This document shows, piece after piece, positions 52,677 through 61,658 of a stretch of DNA of 64,000 nucleotides. The number at the start of each line of letters is the position of its first letter. Positions within the stretch are counted from its first letter, which is position 1. A program made the translations under genes and the position numbers. The stretch is taken from the NCBI GenBank assembly GCA_030826885.1, contig JAUUDF010000045.1, positions 1 to 64,000 of the forward strand. Direction: 5' to 3'. Below the pieces are notes generated by a model. That model was not told where the DNA came from. It searched no databases and was given only the letters and a program-made list of their open reading frames with translations. The DNA comes from Sulfurovum sp. GTDB taxonomy: Bacteria > Campylobacterota > Campylobacteria > Campylobacterales > Sulfurovaceae.

Positions 52677-53096
52677 TTAATGAAGTCCGGGCAGGTCTTC
52701 TCTTAGTGTTTCAAATCCCTCTTTGATGTCGCTGCTGTCGGGTTTGTGGTCAAGGTCAATGTAGTAGCTGTAGATAAGCCCGAAGCCTTTGCGTACTTCA
52801 AGGTTCAGGTAGCTTGAGGGCATTTTGCCGAGGGCTTTGGTCTGGGCATTGTGGTGGCTGTTGCAGACGATACCGCTTTTGTAACTGAGTGTCAGGGTGT
52901 AGGGGCAAGTTGTATTGAAAGAGTATAAAGATTCAAGTGTATGCTGCATCGTTTTATTTGGCGGTGATACATTGAGTTTGAGACAGGGAATGGGTTTGGT
53001 TTTTGCCGCTTTGTCATAAAAGGTGCGTTCGGCTTTGCGTCCGCAGCCATGTAAAAACAGTGCACCAAGCAGTATGTATACGGGTATTGTTCTCAC
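52677..53096 (-). CDS. Small lipoprotein of unknown function
   Basis: 139 residues, GTG start overlapping the upstream methyltransferase stop. Lipobox LHGCGRK. Four Cys in the mature part may form disulfides. No family recognised. Confidence 0.62.
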   Translation of the reverse strand: MRTIPVYILLGALFLHGCGRKAERTFYDKAAKTKPIPCLKLNVSPPNKTMQHTLESLYSFNTTCPYTLTLSYKSGIVCNSHHNAQTKALGKMPSSYLNLEVRKGFGLIYSYYIDLDHKPDSSDIKEGFETLREDLPGLH

Positions 53097-54043
53097 CGGT
53101 TTTTCTCCGTGGCAATTTTTGTTGCGGTCAAAAAGAGGTAGTGTTTGCCTGTAACAGTAACTCGGTAGCGTTTTTGCTGAAGATATTTCTTGGCGAACAT
53201 CACATCGCTAAGCAGCAGGCTCATCTCACTCATGGCATAGTTTGGCGCTTTGGCACCGTAGATCATCTCCGTGCCGATCCAGCGTGCGTTTGGAAAGCCG
53301 AGAATAAGCGCGGAGTCATGCCTGTCAAGATACGTCTGTACCAGTGACATCAGCAGCGGTTTGTAGGCAATGCCGGGACTTTGTAGCGTACCGATGCTAA
53401 TAAGCAGATCGAACGTTCCCAAAGAGAGTGAGTCGAGCCTCTGAATGTCTGCGGCATGGAGTATTACATTGGGATCATTAAAGCGTTTTGCCGCTTCATC
53501 TATGGCACTTGTGCTGTGATCGATGCCTGTCAGCTCCATCTGTTCCCATGTAGGTGCATCGACCATCTGTCTGATCGCTTCAAATTCATCGCCGCGGTTG
53601 ATACCGAGGTTGAGTATATGTCTGCGTCTGTGGATACCCACATTGTGCAGTGCCTGAAGGTAGTAGTAGGCAAACGCCGGCTCTTCCTGTTTGTTGAGTC
53701 GTGCGAACCGTGATGTGGTGCCGTATTTTTCTTGTGGGTTACTGACGGTGTCGGTATGAAAGGAATGGTTTGAGTGTTTTTTGAATGTAATGCGAATATG
53801 TGGTGTTTCTTCACATTTTTGGGGAAGCATCATGCGGCAGTGCAGGAGTTCTGCCAGATCTGTCCACGCTTTGAGGCTGTGATAACGGTAGTGTTTCCCC
53901 TCCACTTCGACCCACTCACCGTTGAATGTCTTATGGAAAAGATCGGGATCGAGTGTTTCAAAGCGGATACCCCCTTTCTCTTCTAAGACCTTTTGTACAA
54001 GCGGTATGATCTGCTGCATGGTTTGCATGGTAAAGGTAAGCAT
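53093..54043 (-). CDS. SAM-dependent methyltransferase-like protein
   Basis: 316 residues from MLTFTMQTM, just after the bioC-like stop (SD GGAAGCAGG). N-terminal 150 residues are unfamiliar; the C-terminal half has a methyltransferase core (ILNLGINRGDEFEAI, LTGIDHSTSAIDEA, FDLLISIGTLQSPG). Coupled to the bioC-like gene and the lipoprotein. Confidence 0.75.
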   Translation of the reverse strand: MLTFTMQTMQQIIPLVQKVLEEKGGIRFETLDPDLFHKTFNGEWVEVEGKHYRYHSLKAWTDLAELLHCRMMLPQKCEETPHIRITFKKHSNHSFHTDTVSNPQEKYGTTSRFARLNKQEEPAFAYYYLQALHNVGIHRRRHILNLGINRGDEFEAIRQMVDAPTWEQMELTGIDHSTSAIDEAAKRFNDPNVILHAADIQRLDSLSLGTFDLLISIGTLQSPGIAYKPLLMSLVQTYLDRHDSALILGFPNARWIGTEMIYGAKAPNYAMSEMSLLLSDVMFAKKYLQQKRYRVTVTGKHYLFLTATKIATEKNR

Positions 54044-54044
54044 T

Positions 54045-54746
54045 TTACCTGCTTCCCGGTCTGTTTTCATGAATGAAGACCACTTCATATTCGAGATGAT
54101 CGAGCGGATACTCCTGCATGATGCGTTTCATCTCCTTGTAGCCAAGCAGGTTGCGCCCTGCCCCTACACCGCTCTTTTTCATGTAACGGAACATCTCCCT
54201 TACCGAGGGGAATGCCAATGTGTACGTGCGTGTTTCTATGTCAGCATCGAAATGGGTCTGTGCAAGTGTAATGACCTCTTCCTTGTTTCGTAAAAGCGGG
54301 GGAAGTCCGGCAACCTCATAGAGGGTTTTAAAGGTCGCCGATGTAAATACAGAGAGTGAAACAGGGGCTTTGAGTGCTGCTATGCGTGCAAATACGGCAT
54401 TCATGTCTGTGGCCCACTGCAGCGCGGAGGAGGAGATGATACGATCGTAGGTGTCGGTAGAAAGTCTCTCGAAAAGCGCGGGGTCGTTGAAATCCCCTTG
54501 AATCAGTTCGATGTGCGGTGCTGCAGGATGCAGTGTGAGCATCCCTTCGGCAAAGTCAACGCCGACAAAGTGTGCTACATCCCAGTCAACGGCACGGCAG
54601 ACTCCGCCGCTGCCGCAGCCGATGTCGAGTATGCGTTGGGGTGTATCACTGATTTTGGCAAACAGGTGTGCAAGTACCTTCTTCTGAATGATGTTGACTT
54701 CATCGTAAGCATGGGCATTGCGGGAAAAGGATTGTTGTACTTTCAT
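54045..54746 (-). CDS. bioC: BioC-like malonyl-ACP methyltransferase
   Basis: 233 residues from MKVQQSFSRNAHAYDEV. The N-terminal SFSRNAHAYDEVNIIQKKV and LDIGCGSGG with ISSSALQWATD match BioC, which methylates malonyl-ACP to begin biotin chain synthesis. Other bio genes are not in the window, so the assignment rests on sequence style. Promoter TATAAT about 40 bases upstream. Confidence 0.65.
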   Translation of the reverse strand: MKVQQSFSRNAHAYDEVNIIQKKVLAHLFAKISDTPQRILDIGCGSGGVCRAVDWDVAHFVGVDFAEGMLTLHPAAPHIELIQGDFNDPALFERLSTDTYDRIISSSALQWATDMNAVFARIAALKAPVSLSVFTSATFKTLYEVAGLPPLLRNKEEVITLAQTHFDADIETRTYTLAFPSVREMFRYMKKSGVGAGRNLLGYKEMKRIMQEYPLDHLEYEVVFIHENRPGSR

Positions 54747-54997
54747 AGTGTCCTGCAGCTGGTTGTTTTGGGAGTGTATTATACCCAAATATTGACATGA
54801 CTATTGCTGGAAAGAGGTTTAGTATGATAAAGTTACCCTTCCGGGCATGGGGAGGGAGAAGAATTGTTCTTTGGGGAAGAAACAAGTCTGCCACGAAAGG
54901 GTAAGCGAAGTATACACAAGAAAAGTTAATTGAATGCTAATTGCAGACATATTTTGCTTACGGTATGATTACAGCATATTAATAATGTGGAGAAGTG

Positions 54998-56245
54998 ATG
55001 CAATATGATCTGATCGTTGCGGGAAGCGGTGCAGCCGGGATGATGGCGGCAATTACCGCTGCACGCAGCGGTGCTTCCGTACTTCTTCTTGAGAAACTGC
55101 CCAAAATCGCCTCCAAGCTCAAAGCCACCGGCGGCGGACGCTGTAATTTGACCAATACCCTTGAAAATGAAACCTTCATGGCGCGTTTCGGGCGTGACGG
55201 GAAGTTTATGATGAGTGCACTCGAGCGGTTTGACCATCGCGCCCTGATTGCGTTCTTCAAAGAGCTTGGGGTAGAGAGCCATGCGCCTGACGGATACCGG
55301 GTTTTTCCTCTTACACACAGTTCATCAACTATCATTGATGCGATGGCACGGGAGATGGAGAGGCTTGGCATCGAGGTAAAATGCGGACAGAAGGTTGTAT
55401 CACTGGAGCATAACGGCAGTGCCGTTACTGGGGTGAAGACAGAAGGTGCACACTACCATGCCAAATGTGTTGTTATCGCTACCGGAGGCAAAGGCTATCC
55501 GATGCTGGGTGCAGAGGGGGACGGGTATGTGCTTGCTGAAGCTACGGGGCACAGGGTGACACCGCTCTATCCTGCCATGATGCCGCTGAAAACGAAAGAG
55601 AAATGGGTTGCAAACTGCCGAGCGGACACTATTGCAAAGGTCGAACTGCGTGTTGATATGAAAAAATATAAAAACCTCCATGCCAAGGGCGATCTCATCT
55701 TTACCAAAGAGGGGATACGCGGTCCGGTGGTACTGGACTTTTCCCGTGAAATCACACCCCTACTTGCCAAATATGACGAGGTGCCGCTGCTTGCCAACTT
55801 CACCAAAGGGATGAATGAGGAGCAGGTACGGGGGCACTTCAAAGAGTATGTACGCCAAAACCCTGCTGCAACAACGCTGGAACTTCTTGCCACTCTCCTG
55901 CCCGAATCGCTGAGTCTGGAGTTGTGTGAACTTGCCGGCTGTGATCCTAAGCTCACTCTTGCCAAACAGGCCGGAAGCAATCGTGACAGGCTCATCAAGC
56001 TGCTGGTCTGGACACCGCTGACGGTGAACGGTCATGACGGATTCAAAATGGCGATGATCACCCGCGGCGGTGTCCATCTGAAAGAGATTGACCCCTACAC
56101 GATGCAGAGCAGAAAACTGGAAGGACTCTATTTTTGCGGTGAAGTGATGAACCTCGACGGTCCATGCGGTGGCTATAATCTGCAGTGGTCGTTTGCAAGT
56201 GGCTACGTGGCAGGTGTGTCGGCCGCTGCCGTGTCGTCTTTCTGA
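54998..56245 (+). CDS. HI0933-family FAD-dependent oxidoreductase (YhiN-like)
   Basis: 415 residues from ATG 54998 (SD GGAGAAG; the track uses the GTG one codon earlier). FAD-binding LIVAGSGAAGMMAAITAA, KLKATGGGRCNLTN, and C-terminal YFCGEVMNLDGPCGGYNLQWSFASG. Flavoprotein of unknown substrate, widespread. Converges on the histidine kinase with a 43-bp overlap. Confidence 0.92.
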   Translation: MQYDLIVAGSGAAGMMAAITAARSGASVLLLEKLPKIASKLKATGGGRCNLTNTLENETFMARFGRDGKFMMSALERFDHRALIAFFKELGVESHAPDGYRVFPLTHSSSTIIDAMAREMERLGIEVKCGQKVVSLEHNGSAVTGVKTEGAHYHAKCVVIATGGKGYPMLGAEGDGYVLAEATGHRVTPLYPAMMPLKTKEKWVANCRADTIAKVELRVDMKKYKNLHAKGDLIFTKEGIRGPVVLDFSREITPLLAKYDEVPLLANFTKGMNEEQVRGHFKEYVRQNPAATTLELLATLLPESLSLELCELAGCDPKLTLAKQAGSNRDRLIKLLVWTPLTVNGHDGFKMAMITRGGVHLKEIDPYTMQSRKLEGLYFCGEVMNLDGPCGGYNLQWSFASGYVAGVSAAAVSSF

Positions 56246-58198
56246 AATACAACGATGAAACAGGCGCCCTGCTCTGTATTTTGCGCTTTTAGCACGGCAT
56301 TGTGTTTTGAGGCAATTCTTTGGCTCATGTAGAGCCCTATACCTGTACCCTTTGCCTCTTCCTTGGTGGTGACGTTCGCTTCAAAGAGTGTATCGATGAC
56401 CGTTTCGGGAATGCCTCCGGCATTGTCTTCTATTTCGAGTCTGTTCCCCGATGCATCGGCAATAAGACGAATACGGATGAGGCGCTGGGTGATGTCTCTC
56501 TCAACAAAGGCATCTTTGGCATTGTTGATGATGTTGAGAATGAGATGCTTGAATTCGTTGGCATAACCGTGTATGACAATGGCATCTTTTCGTTCTATGT
56601 TGACGAGTATATGGTGCTTGAGTATGTCATCTTCGGCAAGGAAGAGAGCCGAATTGACGACATCGAGCAGGCTGAACTCGGCAGCTTCCTTGTCGGGACG
56701 GAAGAAGGAACGGAACTCGTCAAGGGTATTGACCATATGGTCTATCTGGGTCTGGATATCTTTTCTGAATTTTTCAATGTATGCCTGATCGACATTGCCC
56801 TCTTCAAAATCGTTACGGATGAGTTCGCTGTAGAGCGTGAGTGCATTGAGCGGCTGTTTCCACTGGTGGGCGACAGAATCCATCATTTCGCCCATGACTG
56901 CCATTTTGGACTGCTGTATGAGCATCTCTTCCTGGGCGAGCCGAAGCTGGTGCTCCTTGTTCTCGCGTGCTTTGGAACGTGCAAGGTTGACGGTGCGTCT
57001 ATTGAGATTCTCTACCAGGGTGCCTATTTCTCCTTTGTCACGGCATGTCAGGAGCGTTGTTTCGGTATTGTCGATGATTGCCTGCTGGAGCTGTCGGTTG
57101 ATATGGGCTATGGGTTTGACAAAAATATGGCTCAGAGCGACATAGCCGAATATGGTTGCAAGAATTGTAAGCACTACCGTGATGGCGAGAATCTTGTAGA
57201 AGAGCTCATTGTAATGTGCGAGTACCTGGTCCTTTGGAATACCTACAATCAGACTCCATTGCGTTCTTGGAAAATGATAAATGGCAAGTACACTCTTTGT
57301 GTGCAGCATAGGGTCGTCGGGTATGATACAGATACTCTCTGTAAGGGTATCGAGATTGTCCGCAGAGACATCGCCGATATTGGCATAACACAGGGTATTT
57401 TCTTTCTTCTCTTGCAATAAAGGAGCGATATAATGCATGATGCTCTTGAAGGAAGTCCCCTTTATTTGAAAAATATTGGATGCTTTGGAAAAGTGGCCAA
57501 AGCGTGTAGATTTTCCGATGAAGTTTCCTTTTTTATCGAGCATAATCAGGTAGCTGTTTTCTTTGCCCTCTATATGTTTCAGCAATGTGCTCTTTACACT
57601 CTTTTGTATGGCGATGTCAATGCTCGCAGCCCCAATAAAGCGTTCTTGTACATAAATTGGCGAGACGACAGTGATCATTTTCGTTTGTGTACCAGGGTCT
57701 GTATAGACCTCTGTCCATGCCGTATGTTTGTCGGGAACCTGTTTTGCAAGCGTATAAAACTGCATTGTGCGGAAGGTTTTTGGGTAGTTTGTAAAAAGAC
57801 CAAAGGTTGAAGTTGCCTTGTCTTTTATAAAAAAGAGCGGTGTATTGTTTTGATCTTCAAAGGCATCCGGTTCAAACCAGATACTGCTGCTGATGACATC
57901 GAGAGAGTTTTTACTGTGGTTTGAGAGGATCGCTGTAACAATATCGGTATTTTTGTAAATTTTGTCTTTGAGATTCTCAGTGACCGCAGCGAGTGTTTGT
58001 GTTGTCTCCTCTGCCTTGAACTGCCTGCTGCGAATATTTTGTAAAATGTCCGAAGTGATCAGTGCCACTTCCTTGGATGCATTTGCAGGAAGATTTTGCT
58101 CCCGAAAAAAAGAGACTGATAATACTGATGAGAAAGATGAGCGAGATGAAGAGAAAAAACCCCAACATCTTGATTTGGACACTGTTATACCATTTCAT
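56203..58198 (-). CDS. Cache-domain sensor histidine kinase, frameshift near the N-terminus
   Basis: The real start is MKWYNSVQIKMLGFFLF at 58198, giving a first membrane helix (to residue 31). The frame then breaks at seven T (58105-58111); removing one T joins ISLFF to REQNLPANASKE, giving about 664 residues. Next come a dCache periplasmic sensor, a second helix (about 335-355), HAMP-like linker, H-box AHQWKQPLNAL, and ATPase motifs NIINNAKDAF and GTGIGLYMSQ. No response regulator is adjacent. Frame break could be a sequencing error, mutation or a phase-variable tract. Confidence 0.85.
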
Positions 58199-58332
58199 AC
58201 TTCCCCTCTTCTTTACCGTCTACATTATAGCAGGGCATAAATTAAAGTTATGCAGTGTGAATACATCAATGGTTAACCAATCTGTATTACAATGATGCCG
58301 AAAAACGATGTCAACACGATGGAATACATTTT

Positions 58333-59676
58333 ATGCCGAATAAACGATTAGCAGCCCTGTTTCTTACCTTTATGTTTGTGAGCATGACGCTCATTCATGC
58401 AGACTATACCCTCAAGCCAAGTCACCGAAATGCGAGTCGCATCGACCATATGCCCAAGGGGAAAGTCGCCGATATGTGGAAAATACCGCAGGATCCTTCC
58501 TTTTACGCCAAGCAGATAAAACCGTGGTCCAAAGCGGCCCAAAAGCGTGCGGACAGGGAGTTTAACCGAAAGTACTTCAAGCCGTGGAGACTGAAAAAGC
58601 TCGATATTCCGGTGCAGGATTACGGTTGGGATGTACGGTTCGTTACCAAAAACGAGATCTATACGGAGAGCGGCAAGCGCATACCCGCATCCGTCTACAA
58701 ACGCTGGATAGAGAACGCGAACTATAAAGCGAAAGATACCAAGCGATACTATGCCATCACCACGGAGCGTGCCAATGTACGTGCCCTTCCTACAATGCGT
58801 GCGTTCTATCTTGACCCAAGGCGTGTGGGTGAAGGGTTCCCCTTTAACTACAATCAGAACTCGGCACTGCACATGAATGTACCGCTCTATGTCTCCCACT
58901 TTTCCAAAGATGGCAAATGGGCATTTGTCCGCGCCTCCTACTCTTTTGGATGGGTCAGGCTCAAAGATATCGCCTTTGTGGACAGAAAGTTCATGAAGGC
59001 GTTTGAGAACGGCAGGTATGCGATGACCGTAAAGGACAATCTGCGCCTTTACAATGAGTTCGGAAGAGCGGTCAGCTTTGTCAAACTCGGTACCCTTCTC
59101 CCTGTGGCAAAAGATGGTGTGCGTTACCTTTGTGCGGCACGTACGGTCAACGGTCAGGTACGGCTGAAAAAGGTACGTGTGGCTGCAAAGGGGCTCATTG
59201 CCCGCAAACCGCTGCCGTTTACCTCCAGAAATGTCGCAAGGGTCGCCAAAGAGTTCTACGGAGAGCCTTACGGATGGGGCGGAGGCTACGGGTGTCGTGA
59301 CTGTTCTGCAACCACACGTGATTTCCTTGGCGTTTTTGGGATATTTCTGCGCAGAAATTCCAGCAAGCAGGCATCTGACGGAAAGCAGATTCCCATCAAG
59401 GGACTTTCGAAATGGGCAAAAAAGAAAAAGATCATCCGTGAAGCGGAGCCGTTTCGCTCTCTGATCTATGTCCCCGGGCATATTGTGCTCTATCTCGGTC
59501 AGTACAAAGGGGAGCCGGTTATTATGCACACCTACTGGGGTATACGCAAAAATGACGGTACCAAACTCATTACGGGACGTACCATCATTACAACCACGGA
59601 GCCCGGCAAAGAGCGCCGGGATGTACGTGAAAAGAGTAAGCTGATCAATACCCTTAGAACGATTGTCAAATTCTAA
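58333..59676 (+). CDS. SH3-domain NlpC/P60 peptidoglycan hydrolase
   Basis: 447 residues; signal peptide ends IHA. Tandem SH3b domains (about 140-285), then NlpC/P60: GGYGCRDCSATTRDFLG (catalytic Cys), PGHIVLYLG (His), and HTYWG. It cuts stem peptides in the periplasm. Typical size for the SH3-NlpC group of Campylobacterota. Confidence 0.9.
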   Translation: MPNKRLAALFLTFMFVSMTLIHADYTLKPSHRNASRIDHMPKGKVADMWKIPQDPSFYAKQIKPWSKAAQKRADREFNRKYFKPWRLKKLDIPVQDYGWDVRFVTKNEIYTESGKRIPASVYKRWIENANYKAKDTKRYYAITTERANVRALPTMRAFYLDPRRVGEGFPFNYNQNSALHMNVPLYVSHFSKDGKWAFVRASYSFGWVRLKDIAFVDRKFMKAFENGRYAMTVKDNLRLYNEFGRAVSFVKLGTLLPVAKDGVRYLCAARTVNGQVRLKKVRVAAKGLIARKPLPFTSRNVARVAKEFYGEPYGWGGGYGCRDCSATTRDFLGVFGIFLRRNSSKQASDGKQIPIKGLSKWAKKKKIIREAEPFRSLIYVPGHIVLYLGQYKGEPVIMHTYWGIRKNDGTKLITGRTIITTTEPGKERRDVREKSKLINTLRTIVKF

Positions 59677-59691
59677 CTATTTGGGTACAAT
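59663..59691 (+). promoter_or_regulatory. rsmD promoter, leaderless layout
   Basis: TTGTCA, 17-bp spacer, TACAAT, then seven bases to the rsmD ATG. The -35 lies inside the end of the preceding gene. Implies an mRNA starting at the start codon. Confidence 0.6.
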
Positions 59692-59698
59692 ACGTGCC

Positions 59699-60331
59699 AT
59701 GAGAAAAGAAGTACACAAAGAACCCAGACACAAACAGAAGATCAAGCTCTTTACCACGAATATCATTGCAGGAGAGTTCAAGGGAAAACAGATCGAGATC
59801 CCCGATATCTCCACTACAAGAAGCTCCAAATCCATTTTGCGAGAGTCATTTTTCAACACTATCCAGTTCGAGATCATCGACCGTAACTTCGTTGAGGTCT
59901 TTGCCGGAAGCGGTTCGGTAGGACTTGAAGCACTCAGCCGCGGTGCCGCGCAGTGCTACTTCATGGAGTACAACAAAGTAGCCTTCAGATCGTTGGAAAA
60001 CAACATCAAACAGACAGACCCGTCACGCTGCCATGCCTTTTACGGGGACAGTTTCGAGAACTTCGAGACGGTGTATTCACTGGTGAAACGTCAGGGAAGC
60101 AAGACCTACTTCTACTTCGATCCTCCATTTTCTACCCGTGACGGCATGGACGATGTCTATGACAAGACTATTGCCCTTATTGAGCAAATAGAACCGGACG
60201 TATGTGAAATGGTCGCCGTTGAACACATGACAAACCTGACGATGCCGGAAACCATCGGCGCACTTGAAAAGACCAAAAAGAGAAAATTCGGCCGCAGCAC
60301 CCTGACCTACTATAAAGCCAATGAGCTTTAA
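59699..60331 (+). CDS. rsmD: 16S rRNA (guanine966-N2)-methyltransferase
   Basis: 210 residues from ATG 59699; the track start 12 residues earlier overlaps the promoter. FVEVFAGSGSVGLEALSRGA is the SAM loop and YFDPPF the catalytic motif of N2-guanine methyltransferases; N-terminal IIAGEFKGKQIEIP is the RsmD signature. Confidence 0.92.
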   Translation: MRKEVHKEPRHKQKIKLFTTNIIAGEFKGKQIEIPDISTTRSSKSILRESFFNTIQFEIIDRNFVEVFAGSGSVGLEALSRGAAQCYFMEYNKVAFRSLENNIKQTDPSRCHAFYGDSFENFETVYSLVKRQGSKTYFYFDPPFSTRDGMDDVYDKTIALIEQIEPDVCEMVAVEHMTNLTMPETIGALEKTKKRKFGRSTLTYYKANEL

Positions 60332-60422
60332 AAGTATACTCTTTGGTATTTTTGTATTCATTGTCAACATTTTATTTACTTCAGTGATCGCTTCATGCTA
60401 TACTATTGATATTTCAGTATAG
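60321..60422 (+). CDS. Small hydrophobic ORF overlapping rsmD end (33 aa)
   Basis: ATG inside the last codons of rsmD; one membrane segment (FGIFVFIVNILFTSVIA). Overlap suggests coupling, but no SD. Chance not excluded. Confidence 0.3.
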   Translation: MSFKSILFGIFVFIVNILFTSVIASCYTIDISV

Positions 60423-60428
60423 GAGGAA

Positions 60429-60869
60429 ATGATGGATCACAATGCACACATGCAGCGCTATTATGAACGCTGCGATATGGACCTGATAAAAGGAAGACTC
60501 AAAACACTTTTGCTCCAGGCGCAAAAAGAGATTGAGGAGATAGAAGCGAGTGCACTCGATTTGGAAAAAATGGTACTTATAGATGTTCGGGAAGCGGATG
60601 AATTTGCATCGGGGGTTATTCCTGCACAGACTCTTTTTACCATTCCAAGAGGAAAGATCGAATTTGCCGTTGACGACAAACTGGTTGATTTGAGCGATCA
60701 TACCATTGTCTGTTACTGTCTGAAGGGTGCAAGAGGACTGATGGCAGCCATGACTCTGAAAAAACTTGGATTTAGCACCGTGTTGAACCTCAAAGGGGGC
60801 ATAGAGAGTTGGGTACAGGAAGGTTATCCTGTTAAAAATTATCTGGGGCTGTTTACTCTAAAGAGATAA
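60429..60869 (+). CDS. Rhodanese-like domain protein
   Basis: 146 residues, SD AGGAGG. N-terminal helix (about 1-48), then rhodanese: LIDVREADEF and active-site loop CYCLKGARGL, ending LNLKGGIESWVQEGYP. Sulfur carrier. -10 box TATACT 30 bases upstream. Confidence 0.88.
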   Translation: MMDHNAHMQRYYERCDMDLIKGRLKTLLLQAQKEIEEIEASALDLEKMVLIDVREADEFASGVIPAQTLFTIPRGKIEFAVDDKLVDLSDHTIVCYCLKGARGLMAAMTLKKLGFSTVLNLKGGIESWVQEGYPVKNYLGLFTLKR

Positions 60870-60902
60870 AGCGTGCTATACTAACAGCAAAAAAGAAGAA
60901 AC

Positions 60903-61655
60903 ATGACCAAAAAAGAAGACCACATTGCCCTTTTCATTGACTGTGACAACATTTCGCACAGAGCGATCGAAGGGATCATCAACGAACTGAGCAAATACGG
61001 AGTGGTGAACATTCGTCAGGCATATGGAAACTGGACAAAAGACAACCTGAAAAACTGGGAGGAGAAGCTGTTGGAGTTTGCCATTAAGCCCATTCAGCAG
61101 TTCGATTACTCCAAAAACAAGAATGCCACCGACATCCTTATGACCATCGATGCGATTGATCTGCTGCATACCAAGAACATCGATGCCTTTGCCTTTGCTA
61201 CCAGCGACAGTGACTTTACCCCGGTCGTGATGCGTGTGCAGGCAGAGGGAATCAAGGTATTTGGTTTTGGTGAGAAAAAGACGCCAAAACCGTTTATGGC
61301 AGCCTGTTCACAGTTTATTTTTACCGAGAATCTGACCAATCTGTCTTCAGGCAGTGACGATACGGCGGAAATGCCTGTTGAAAAAGAGAAAAAACGAAAA
61401 ACCGGGCGCGAACTGCGGCAGGACAGCTGGCTTGTCAACCTATTGCGAACGGCCGTCGAGCAGACTGCTGATGACTACGGATGGGCAAACCTTGCCGAGG
61501 TGGGACAGTACATCAACAATAAATCATCCTTCTCTCCGCTCAACTACGGCTATAAGAAGCTGAGCAATCTCATTAAAGAGATCGATCTGTTCGACATCGC
61601 CTATGATGAAGTAAGCAAGCAAATGAGCATACGCGACAAACGCTGGAAACAGTAA
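60903..61655 (+). CDS. NYN (LabA/DUF88) ribonuclease-like protein with LOTUS domain
   Basis: 250 residues. NYN/PIN-like nuclease domain (about 1-145): ALFIDCDNIS, NATDILMTIDAIDL, and TSDSDFTPVV give the acidic residues. A linker, then an OST-HTH/LOTUS domain (about 175-245) that binds RNA. Likely an RNA-cleaving or RNA-binding regulator. Confidence 0.85.
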   Translation: MTKKEDHIALFIDCDNISHRAIEGIINELSKYGVVNIRQAYGNWTKDNLKNWEEKLLEFAIKPIQQFDYSKNKNATDILMTIDAIDLLHTKNIDAFAFATSDSDFTPVVMRVQAEGIKVFGFGEKKTPKPFMAACSQFIFTENLTNLSSGSDDTAEMPVEKEKKRKTGRELRQDSWLVNLLRTAVEQTADDYGWANLAEVGQYINNKSSFSPLNYGYKKLSNLIKEIDLFDIAYDEVSKQMSIRDKRWKQ

Positions 61656-61658
61656 GGT

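Noticed and set aside
56320-57420. 366-aa plus-strand ORF
   Set aside because: Antisense shadow of the histidine kinase.
58348-59529. 393-aa minus-strand ORF
   Set aside because: Antisense shadow of the NlpC/P60 gene, which has a signal peptide and catalytic motifs.
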